A stretch of DNA of 23,377 bases from a virus. Every line of letters starts with the position of its first letter. The stretch's first letter is position 1. The notes under the pieces were generated by a model. That model was not told the origin of the DNA. It was given only the letters and a program-made list of their open reading frames with translations, and ran no database searches. This document shows positions 1-6,049 of the stretch, piece after piece. A program made the position numbers and the translations under genes. Location of the stretch: IMG/VR virus record IMGVR_UViG_3300025395_000040, positions 1 through 23,377 of that record. The stretch is one strand, 5' to 3'.

Positions 1-182
1 TGGAAATTCTGAAGACCGTCGTTCAGTGTAATAATCTTTACATATGTCTCTGCGAAATAGATAGGATCCATCTGACATTTCAGATATTCCTCTACACGCT
101 CCTGAGAGAACTCGATATTTTGGTTTGTTTTCTTTAGAAGGACATTTCCTTTATAGCCCTTCACATTATCAGGGTTATCCAT
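1..182 (-). CDS. gp17: Terminase large subunit, N-terminal 60 residues (cut by window edge)
   Basis: This is the start of the DNA-packaging ATPase/nuclease that threads DNA into the prohead. The ATG at 182-180 overlaps the end of gp16 by 8 bases, which is typical of T4-like 16/17 pairs. The readable protein begins MDNPDNVKGYKGN and contains EYLKCQMDPIYFAETYVKI, which resembles the N-terminal segment of T4-like gp17 proteins, ahead of the Walker A region. The Walker and nuclease motifs lie outside the window, so the call rests on this short segment plus the position directly downstream of gp16. Confidence 0.85.
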   Translation of the reverse strand, partial: MDNPDNVKGYKGNVLLKKTNQNIEFSQERVEEYLKCQMDPIYFAETYVKIITLNDGLQNF

Positions 183-603
183 TATCTTTCTTCATATCTT
201 GTAGAAGCTTCTGGAGCTCCGCAGTTGAACCTACAAATAGATTATTGTTATGAACATGCTGAGCTCTTTCATTAATAGGAGAATCAGCAGCGTCTAACTC
301 TCTAATCTTTGACTGAAGATCGAGCAGAGCTTTATTAGCGTTCACAGTTGTATCTACAAGTTTAGCAAGAACCTCAAATGCTCTCGGATGCTGACTCGAG
401 TCTGCTATCTGAGCAAGTGTCTGAATAGCGTCTCTTGAGTCCTTAATGACCTGCATAAGATTACCACGAGCATATTCAAAGTCCTTCTTAGCTGAATCAT
501 TATGACCTTCTGCGATCATAGACTCAACTGCAGTAGAAGTAACTTTCTCCAAAGGAGGAATACCTAATGCTTTACCAATTGGATCGTTTTGTTTATCTGT
601 CAT
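175..603 (-). CDS. gp16: Terminase small subunit, gp16-like
   Basis: Predicted small terminase subunit, 142 residues, close to the size of T4-like gp16. It recognises DNA and regulates the gp17 motor during packaging. The protein is mostly helical and charged, and a central stretch (about residues 55-105) looks able to form the coiled-coil oligomerisation core of the family. The ATG at 603 overlaps the gp15 stop at 600 (ATGA), and its own end overlaps the gp17 start. The call comes mainly from gene order 13-14-15-16-17, since no diagnostic catalytic motif exists for this family. Confidence 0.82.
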   Translation of the reverse strand: MTDKQNDPIGKALGIPPLEKVTSTAVESMIAEGHNDSAKKDFEYARGNLMQVIKDSRDAIQTLAQIADSSQHPRAFEVLAKLVDTTVNANKALLDLQSKIRELDAADSPINERAQHVHNNNLFVGSTAELQKLLQDMKKDNG

Positions 604-1466
604 TTACTTTCATCTTCTTCGCCATATATCATTGTAATAAATCCATAATCATCATCAATCTCGACTTGATTATATGGTATGGTGCCAGTGTTGGCGTTTG
701 GTTGGCCATAATAATTTATTGGGTGGCCGTTGGCATCCAAACCAGGTTGAATAGTTATTTTTTCAGCAACAGGTGTTTTACCAACTGCATCTGAAATTTT
801 ACCATCTGCTACATCAGGTATATAGAAGTTTGTAGTAATGAACTTAATAATACCACCAGTTTTAACAGGTCCGTAGAAATAACCTTTTAATGTAAAATTA
901 AGTTCCCACACAATCATACGGCGATCTTTATATTCTCCAGCATAATTATCTGTGTAGTTAATAGAATTAAGAATAATAGGAATATCCATATTCACTTCAA
1001 CTTCTGGAATCAGATTAACCGTAGTAGTCCAGTCAGGAGTGAAAAACGGAAGTATCTGCTCCATAATCTTAGTGCCATCTTCAACATTCTTAGCATATAC
1101 ATATGCTTTGAAATCTAAATTATATGGGACTGGATTATACTGATAACGGAATTTGTTCTTATCTGTATTATCCCTAACTGATGTTTTACCAATAGTATTT
1201 AATTTACGATCGCCGTCATATGCAATTTGCCCCATTTCAAACGATAACATAGGAAGTGTGGTAGTCGCCTCGTCGCGATCCAGTTTAGGATCCTGCATAA
1301 TACGAGCAAGCATCTTATCCTTTGGTCCATATGTGATAGGAACCTTCAAAAGAGCAACAATATTACCTTCTTTATCTGTTCTTGTGATACGGATATTATT
1401 CAGCAACGAACCCATAAGGATAACGTATTTACGAATCAACCCGAAATAAAATGGACCACCGAAAAT
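600..1466 (-). CDS. gp15: Tail sheath terminator / tail completion protein, gp15-like, probable ATT start
   Basis: T4 gp15 caps the tail tube and sheath and joins the tail to the neck. The start chosen is ATT at 1466-1464, giving 288 residues (T4 gp15 is about 272). From there the protein reads MFGGPFYFGLIRKYVILMGS, which lines up with the T4 gp15 N terminus (MFGYFYN...RRYATLMGDL). A Shine-Dalgarno AGGAG at 1479-1475 is 8 bases upstream. There is no ATG or GTG in frame before a stop at 1497-1499. The next usable start, TTG at 1439, would remove the conserved YF-G segment and has a poor ribosome site. A late promoter for the gene lies at 1554-1561, inside the neighbouring homing endonuclease gene. 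The 3' end overlaps gp16 by 4 bases. Confidence 0.87.
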   Translation of the reverse strand: MFGGPFYFGLIRKYVILMGSLLNNIRITRTDKEGNIVALLKVPITYGPKDKMLARIMQDPKLDRDEATTTLPMLSFEMGQIAYDGDRKLNTIGKTSVRDNTDKNKFRYQYNPVPYNLDFKAYVYAKNVEDGTKIMEQILPFFTPDWTTTVNLIPEVEVNMDIPIILNSINYTDNYAGEYKDRRMIVWELNFTLKGYFYGPVKTGGIIKFITTNFYIPDVADGKISDAVGKTPVAEKITIQPGLDANGHPINYYGQPNANTGTIPYNQVEIDDDYGFITMIYGEEDESK

Positions 1467-1483
1467 GGTAAATACTCCTATAT

Positions 1484-1491
1484 TATAAATA
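1484..1491 (+). promoter_or_regulatory. T4-type late promoter for the plus-strand homing endonuclease
   Basis: Exact TATAAATA octamer on the plus strand, 58 bases upstream of the ATG at 1550. By the T4 rule (octamer at -13 to -6) transcription would start near 1497, exactly at the 5' edge of a hairpin. It is one of only two exact plus-strand copies I found in the window, and both precede plus-strand genes. Confidence 0.75.
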
Positions 1492-1495
1492 CATT

Positions 1496-1523
1496 GTCAG
1501 TCACGGATGGCACTCCCACTGAC
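1496..1523. other. Hairpin in the overlapping leaders of gp15 and the homing endonuclease
   Basis: GTCAGT at 1496-1501 pairs with ACTGAC at 1518-1523. An inner GGA (1505-1507) can pair with TCC (1514-1516) around a TGGCAC loop. The element lies downstream of both facing late promoters, so it would form near the very 5' end of the plus transcript and in the middle of the gp15 leader on the minus strand. Confidence 0.5.
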
Positions 1524-1549
1524 TCTAACGCTATTAAGGAGCATCAGCA

Positions 1550-2146
1550 ATGTTATTTATAAATCTTCCATACACGTATCTAATAGGATGGCCTGAATAT
1601 AATATTTGGTACTATGGGCTTAGATACGCCAAAAAATGTCACCCCTCAGATTTATGGACTACTTACTTCACATCGTCGAAGTATGTAAAACAGGCACGTC
1701 AAAAATACGGCGAGCCATCGGTTATTGAAATAAGAAAAACATTCGAATCAGTAGAACAAGCTCAAAAATGGGAGCACAAGGTTCTTCGTAGAATGAATGT
1801 CGTAAACGAAGAAAAATGGCTGAATAAAACCGATAATAAATGCATCGACTATAACGGTATGAAGCGTAATACTATACCTGGATCATTGGCATCAGCTGAA
1901 GCCCGTAGAGGCAAAACATACGAAGAATACTTCGGCGAAGAAGAAGCTATTCGTATAAAAGAACTATGCAGACAAAACGGCAAAGAAGTTTGGCAAAATC
2001 CAGAGCTTGTCGAGCGTATGAAAAAGAGACCTGCAGACCGTTCAAAATATAGAGCCGCTGCCCTAAAAAGATGGGGCGATCCAGAGGACAGAGCAAAAAG
2101 ATGCGCTGCTATGAAAGGTGTCAAGAAAAATAAATCTATATCCTAA
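1550..2146 (+). CDS. Free-standing homing endonuclease, GIY-YIG-like, opposite strand
   Basis: A 198-residue protein resembling the putative homing endonucleases scattered through T4-like phage genomes. Near the N terminus YTYLIG and, after a short spacer, WYYGLRYA fit the GIY and YIG strands with the following Arg. WEHKVLRRM (about residues 73-81) supplies a likely catalytic Glu. The C-terminal third is basic and helical with KELCRQNGKEVW- and RAAALKRWGDP-like elements suited to DNA contact. The ATG is preceded by AAGGAG with an 8-base spacer and by an exact late promoter at 1484-1491. It sits between genes 14 and 15, and its stop codon overlaps the gp14 stop on the other strand by 2 bases. 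Enzyme activity and target site are inferred only. Confidence 0.8.
   Translation: MLFINLPYTYLIGWPEYNIWYYGLRYAKKCHPSDLWTTYFTSSKYVKQARQKYGEPSVIEIRKTFESVEQAQKWEHKVLRRMNVVNEEKWLNKTDNKCIDYNGMKRNTIPGSLASAEARRGKTYEEYFGEEEAIRIKELCRQNGKEVWQNPELVERMKKRPADRSKYRAAALKRWGDPEDRAKRCAAMKGVKKNKSIS
1554..1561 (-). promoter_or_regulatory. T4-type late promoter for gp15 embedded in the endonuclease coding sequence
   Basis: Minus-strand TATAAATA formed by codons 2-5 of the plus-strand endonuclease. Predicted transcription start is near 1548, giving a leader of about 82 bases before the ATT start of gp15. It faces the plus-strand late promoter at 1484-1491, so the two transcripts overlap in antisense over about 50 bases. 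Confidence 0.7.
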
Positions 2147-2856
2147 CTTTTGAACGGATCTTTAGAATCAAAATCGACGAATTCTTCGGCTTCTTTTTCA
2201 ATGTCATCGTTATCTGCATTATCTATAAGATCTTCCATACTAGCTTCTTCAAGAATAAGGTAATCTCCATCTTCTGTAATCAACATATCACTATCTTCAG
2301 TCATAACAGACCAATTGAATATATCCAGATCATAATGTTTCTGAATAGCATCGATCTCAGGAATGCCAGTGTTGAACTTCTCGTTCGAATATTCAAACAC
2401 TTCGCATGTCATTTCCCATGTCTGAAGAGCACCCAACTGATAGAACATCTCATACTTATTGACATAACGAATAATAAAATGGCGTCTGTTCAGTGGGAAA
2501 TAAATGACATCGCCTTCGTTTGGTCTGAACTGATTAGTTGCCATCTGAACTTCATCGTTGAATACACGACGAGCAACCGAGAACACAACCTGATTACGAA
2601 TCTCAACACCAAACTTAGATAGAAACTCTCCATCTCCAGAGAATCCATCAATAGATTTAATATACATTTCAATAGGAATAGCGAGTTCATATGATGACTG
2701 ATCATCGGCGCCATAAACTGGATCATATTTGTTCAGCTTACGAGGAACATAATAAAGATCATGACCGTAAAAACGAATAGATTCTATTACTAAATTTTCA
2801 AGTAGTAATTGCTCCTGAGACGCTTTGAAATTGTTTACGAAAAAGTTAGTGGCCAT
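2143..2856 (-). CDS. gp14: Neck protein, gp14-like
   Basis: T4 gp14 works with gp13 to close the filled head and form the neck to which the tail binds. The 237-residue length is near that of T4-like gp14. The N-terminal half is typical (ATNFFVNNFKASQEQLLLEN, then RFYGHDLYYVPR and a conserved NEGDVIYFPLNRRHFIIRYV block around residues 113-132). The C-terminal 50 residues are highly acidic. The ATG at 2856 lies inside the last codons of the co-directional GIY-YIG gene (11-base overlap), so its ribosome site is now within that gene. Its stop overlaps the stop of the plus-strand endonuclease. Confidence 0.92.
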   Translation of the reverse strand: MATNFFVNNFKASQEQLLLENLVIESIRFYGHDLYYVPRKLNKYDPVYGADDQSSYELAIPIEMYIKSIDGFSGDGEFLSKFGVEIRNQVVFSVARRVFNDEVQMATNQFRPNEGDVIYFPLNRRHFIIRYVNKYEMFYQLGALQTWEMTCEVFEYSNEKFNTGIPEIDAIQKHYDLDIFNWSVMTEDSDMLITEDGDYLILEEASMEDLIDNADNDDIEKEAEEFVDFDSKDPFKS

Positions 2857-3430
2857 GTTTTAGATCCCAGTATCTTTTTCTGGCTGCAGCCATTTTTCTT
2901 TTTGTCTCTTCTGATTTGGGCGATTTTCCTTTTCCTGATCTATTTAGAGAAATTTTTCTTTTTGTCTCTTCCGAATGCGTATTACCAAACATAGGATTAG
3001 ATTCTCTATCATATGATCCAGAAGATCTTCTAGTATTTACCATTTTATTGATACTTTCTTCCGACAAACCTTTTTTATTTCTTTCTGCCAGATCTGGTCT
3101 TTTTTTACCTGAAATGCTAGCGCCAATTTTTCTTTTAGATTCTTCTGTGTGTTCTTTCAGATAAAACTTATCGTCGCAATTATGTCTATTATAATATTCT
3201 TCATTTGTAGCAGCATTCACAGCCTGTAGAATCTTAGCTTCTAGTTTTCTTATTTCCGATAGATTACCTTCTGCAATAATATGTCTGCTAAAATCCTCTG
3301 GTCTTTCATTATATTCTTCGAGCATATATTTACTAGAACACACATAACCATCATCTACTGAACCTTTATGGGATCCAACATACAACATATTAGTTTTTTT
3401 GTCTGACCAACAATAAACGAACGCTTCCAT
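2846..3430 (-). CDS. GIY-YIG homing endonuclease with NUMOD3 repeats
   Basis: A Seg-like free-standing homing endonuclease of 194 residues that would nick or cut gene-13/14 region DNA of endonuclease-free relatives and spread by repair. The N-terminal domain shows FVYCW as the GIY strand and LYVGSHKG as the YIG strand. KLEAKILQ (about residues 62-69) carries the likely catalytic Glu. The C-terminal half has NUMOD3-type DNA-binding repeats: TEESKRKIGASISGKK, SEESINKM, SEETKRKISLNRSGK and SEETKRKMAAARKR. It is inserted between genes 13 and 14 in the same direction, starting 2 bases after the gp13 stop and ending inside the gp14 start. An AGG lies 6-7 bases before the ATG. Confidence 0.9.
   Translation of the reverse strand: MEAFVYCWSDKKTNMLYVGSHKGSVDDGYVCSSKYMLEEYNERPEDFSRHIIAEGNLSEIRKLEAKILQAVNAATNEEYYNRHNCDDKFYLKEHTEESKRKIGASISGKKRPDLAERNKKGLSEESINKMVNTRRSSGSYDRESNPMFGNTHSEETKRKISLNRSGKGKSPKSEETKRKMAAARKRYWDLKHGH
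2892..2971 (-). repeat. 20-base direct repeat inside the GIY-YIG gene (tandem NUMOD3 motifs)
   Basis: An identical 20-base string occurs at 2892-2911 and 2952-2971, exactly 60 bases (20 codons) apart. It encodes the EETKRK core of two consecutive NUMOD3 repeats. A diverged third copy lies near 3127-3145. The near-identity at the DNA level suggests recent tandem duplication of a DNA-binding unit. Confidence 0.8.
2941..2948 (-). promoter_or_regulatory. Possible non-canonical late promoter for gp14 (TCTAAATA)
   Basis: Minus-strand TCTAAATA, a near match to TATAAATA, lies 85 bases upstream of the gp14 start, inside the 3' end of the homing endonuclease gene. Similar CTAAATA strings precede gp13 and the gene at 6831. 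No direct evidence of use. Confidence 0.3.
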
Positions 3431-3432
3431 AA

Positions 3433-4416
3433 TCAGCCTATCATGTCGGTCGCTGGAAGTGAATATGTATAGATCATTTCCTGCTCAAGTTTTTCTCTTT
3501 CGTCAGTAGCTTCATCATAGATCTTTTGACCATTAAATGACAAACCACCAGGAAGTTTCATTCCTTCGAACTTCTTTAGATTCTGACCCCATTGTTGTTT
3601 AATAAGAGACTCAGTATAACGAGCAAGCCAACGATCACCCCATGCTTTTGTATAAACATTTGGATCTACAATCTGATAAGCCTCAACAATAATAAAATTA
3701 CCAGGACCAATACGATTCCAGTCCATATCAATATAGAGTTTATTGTTATGTCTATTATACCTTAAAGGTTGTTTACCGACAAGCATTTGTTCAAGAAACT
3801 GAATATGACTCAATGCCATGTAATACGGAATCATTGAAACTGAAGTCAGCGTATAAAGATCGTTCAATGCGATCTGATAACGAATATTGAATAGGTTGTT
3901 TGTTCCGATAGCAGCGCCAGCGTCAAAGATATTAACAGCACCAATAATGTTATCCGGAAGAGGAATGTATCCACCTCTGCCAACTGTAAGAATAGCTCCT
4001 GATCCTGTATTTGAAGAAACTTCTGCTACTGGATCAAAATTATAGGCATAACCACCATTCAATACATCAACTGTAAGAACACCACCATTATCATCAACAG
4101 AAGAAACAACAGCAACTGCACCGTTACCAACGTCTCCTTTTGCGGTGGTGAATACAATGGCATCATTTGTCTGATAACCTGTACCACCAGCATTAACAGA
4201 TATCTGTTTTACAGTGGTAGGAAAATCGTTTTTCTGAACCAGATACTTATAAAATACCTTTTCCGAGCCATCAAAATGATAATCCCAGAAATATCTCAGA
4301 GCTTCATCGATACGATCATCCACCTGATCATCATCTACGTTAATCTCGATTACAGGCTTACCCAGCTTACGTAGGCAATATTCTGCGAATTCTTGTCTTG
4401 TTGTTGGAACAGCCAT
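3433..4416 (-). CDS. gp13: Neck protein, gp13-like, with an inserted glycine-repeat domain
   Basis: T4 gp13 joins the portal vertex and, with gp14, closes the packaged head. The N terminus (RQEFAEYCLRKLGKPVIEIN, then DDRIDEALRYFWDYHFDG) and the C-terminal part (YIPLPDNIIGAVNIFD, WGDRWLARYTESLIKQQWGQ) match T4-like gp13 as I know it. About residues 69-147 look inserted. They hold two copies of a unit of the type G-G-x-(G/A)-Y followed by (D/N)-G-A-x-x-x-V (GGTGYQTNDAIVFT... and GGYAYNFDPVAEVSS...), a repeat seen in other phage structural proteins. The start ATG has GAGGG 7 bases upstream. Confidence 0.92.
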   Translation of the reverse strand: MAVPTTRQEFAEYCLRKLGKPVIEINVDDDQVDDRIDEALRYFWDYHFDGSEKVFYKYLVQKNDFPTTVKQISVNAGGTGYQTNDAIVFTTAKGDVGNGAVAVVSSVDDNGGVLTVDVLNGGYAYNFDPVAEVSSNTGSGAILTVGRGGYIPLPDNIIGAVNIFDAGAAIGTNNLFNIRYQIALNDLYTLTSVSMIPYYMALSHIQFLEQMLVGKQPLRYNRHNNKLYIDMDWNRIGPGNFIIVEAYQIVDPNVYTKAWGDRWLARYTESLIKQQWGQNLKKFEGMKLPGGLSFNGQKIYDEATDEREKLEQEMIYTYSLPATDMIG

Positions 4417-4441
4417 TTTATACCCTCATGAGTCTTTTTAT

Positions 4442-4449
4442 TATTTAGT
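4442..4449 (-). promoter_or_regulatory. Possible non-canonical late promoter for gp13 (ACTAAATA)
   Basis: Minus-strand ACTAAATA lies 26 bases upstream of the gp13 start, overlapping the stop codon of the AMP-forming enzyme. It fits late-promoter spacing but differs from TATAAATA at two positions. Confidence 0.35.
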
Positions 4450-5174
4450 TATCCTTTGGAGGGGTTATTAAAATCTACCTCTTTATTGGTTCTACCTGCA
4501 TAGAATAGAATATCATCCACTACAACAGCTTTATCCTTGGTCCTATACCAGTCATTATAAATGCAAATATCACCTTTCACAACCAATTCGCCTTTTTCTA
4601 ATAACCAATCACAATATTTATCTGAACCCATAATAGTCATTCTATTTGGGCATAGAGCTTTTACTCTATTAACTTCTTCCATATTTTCAAAAGTATGATT
4701 GATAGCTATAGGGCCAATTTCACTCATACCCCAATTAGTTATCAGTTTGCATCCTCTAATAACGAATGCCTCTATAATATCCCAGGTTACAGGCTCGGCA
4801 CCACAAGTAATAGTTACTCCTGTCAGATCTAAATCCTGAAATCCTTTAGTTCTCATAATCGCTTTCGCATGCATGGGCGTGAGATGAGAATGAGTAAAAT
4901 TCTTTATTTTCTTTATCCATTTATATGGACTGAATACATCACATGTGACATGTCCACCTATCTCCAAAGCTGGCATAGTCTGACCAAGCAACCCACCTGC
5001 ATGTGTGAGTTTCATTACCGTATAAACTCTACTGTCTGCGGTAATTCCTTGAGCTTTACGAGCAACCTTATTAGCAGCAATTATCTTAGACAAAGGCTGA
5101 ACGTAATCTTTAGGAGGACCGGATGTTCCAGAACTACTTATTATGATTGTGGATAAAATATTGCTCTGTTCCAT
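4449..5174 (-). CDS. Minimal AMP-forming (ANL superfamily) adenylation enzyme
   Basis: A 241-residue adenylate-forming enzyme core. Full-length acyl-CoA synthetases are usually above 500 residues. The ATP-binding P-loop is at residues 13-22 (SSSGTSGPPK). A THAGGLL element follows at 57-63, then GAEPVTWD at 125-132, the A5-type NWGMSE at 147-152 (Glu152 would contact Mg-ATP), the A7-type YRTKD at 210-214 and GRTNKEVDF at 227-235. The region normally before the P-loop and the mobile C-terminal domain that supplies the catalytic Lys and thioesterification are both absent. It may therefore only adenylate a carboxylate, or need a partner. The ATG lies 41 bases inside the upstream DUF6356-like gene. 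No in-frame stop breaks it, so it looks intact rather than decayed. The substrate cannot be read from sequence. Confidence 0.8.
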   Translation of the reverse strand: MEQSNILSTIIISSSGTSGPPKDYVQPLSKIIAANKVARKAQGITADSRVYTVMKLTHAGGLLGQTMPALEIGGHVTCDVFSPYKWIKKIKNFTHSHLTPMHAKAIMRTKGFQDLDLTGVTITCGAEPVTWDIIEAFVIRGCKLITNWGMSEIGPIAINHTFENMEEVNRVKALCPNRMTIMGSDKYCDWLLEKGELVVKGDICIYNDWYRTKDKAVVVDDILFYAGRTNKEVDFNNPSKG

Positions 5175-5370
5175 CGGTCACTTTCTTAGCAAGTTTATAA
5201 GGGGTAAACGGAAAAAGAAAAGGAAAAAAAGCGTGTATTGTCCCTGTAATAACAGCTACAAATAACAAGAAGTTAAAATACATTGCCATATAACAATGTC
5301 TGAAATAACCACATTTAATAGTTTGTAGATGGTTAACATCAACTTCCGTAAAGTGAAACGTATCCTTCAT
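5134..5370 (-). CDS. Small DUF6356-like membrane protein
   Basis: A 78-residue protein. Residues about 29-55 are strongly hydrophobic (FNFLLFVAVITGTIHAFFPF) and likely form one membrane helix, followed by LFPFTPYKLAKKV. The HAFFPFLF...T pattern with a basic tail is what I remember of the DUF6356 family of alphaproteobacterial and phage proteins of unknown function. It overlaps the SGNH gene by 32 bases at its start (with GGAAG about 7 bases before the ATG) and the ANL gene by 41 bases at its end. This tight packing, plus a coherent hydrophobic segment, argues that it is a real gene rather than a shadow. Function unknown; membrane anchoring of a neighbour is possible. Confidence 0.7.
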   Translation of the reverse strand: MKDTFHFTEVDVNHLQTIKCGYFRHCYMAMYFNFLLFVAVITGTIHAFFPFLFPFTPYKLAKKVTDGTEQYFIHNHNK

Positions 5371-6049
5371 ATATTACTTCCGCAGCTCTTTGTTGTTCGC
5401 CTAATGTTAAGTAGTTTAAACTCTCCTGCGATACACCAGGAATACCTTTCACTATATTATTTAATGTAGTTCCTCTTAATATATATTGAGGTATATAAGA
5501 GAACTCTTCATTCTTACAGTGGTCAATCCAGCCATCAAATATAATAAACTTACATCCAGATTTCTGTAAATTATAAAGTATACTGGATATCATAATCTTT
5601 GACATTTCTAAATGCCATGCTTTATTCCAGAATGTATTGTAGACATGATATGTGAATTTCTTCATAGACTTATCTGTTGTGTGAGGAATTAAAGTCCTAC
5701 ACATTGGTTTTACTAATACACCGTTCTCGTTAATAGGTTTATCTAACAGACTAAATTTATTTTCTGTTAGCAAAGTAGACTGATAATCATAGTTTTCATT
5801 TACACCAATCTCTGTTCTATCAAACCCAGTAAGCTGAACAACGACCAGATCTTCAGGTTTCAAATCTATATTTTGTAGTATTCTGGCAATACGCCAGTTA
5901 CTTGTTCCTGGAAAAGAATGATCTATTAACTCCATATCGAGTTTATGAGAAAGCATAGTTGGCCATGCCATCTCTTTACGAGTATCCTCTGGTACTTGTT
6001 TATAGAAATTCCAACCAAAAGAAAGGCTATCTCCGAATGTATATAACAT
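5339..6049 (-). CDS. SGNH/GDSL hydrolase-like protein
   Basis: A 236-residue protein with the SGNH-family start: block I is FGDSLSFGWNF at residues 5-15 with the nucleophile candidate Ser8. Block II-like PGTSNWRIAR is at 47-56 and VVVQLTGFDRTEIG at 69-82 occupies the block III position, where GxND is usual. FIIFDGW at 168-174 is a core strand. The C-terminal block V, normally DxxH, reads YLTLGEQQRAAEV (213-225): the family-like helix is present but no His is in the expected place. It may be catalytically altered or use another residue. The start overlaps the stop of the upstream gene (TAATG). Esterase or acyltransferase action on a lipid or glycan would be typical of the family, but is not shown here. 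Confidence 0.7.
   Translation of the reverse strand: MLYTFGDSLSFGWNFYKQVPEDTRKEMAWPTMLSHKLDMELIDHSFPGTSNWRIARILQNIDLKPEDLVVVQLTGFDRTEIGVNENYDYQSTLLTENKFSLLDKPINENGVLVKPMCRTLIPHTTDKSMKKFTYHVYNTFWNKAWHLEMSKIMISSILYNLQKSGCKFIIFDGWIDHCKNEEFSYIPQYILRGTTLNNIVKGIPGVSQESLNYLTLGEQQRAAEVIYEGYVSLYGS

Noticed and set aside
2335-2622. Plus-strand frame of 95 codons opposite gp14
   Set aside because: Antisense to a well-supported neck gene, with no ribosome site.
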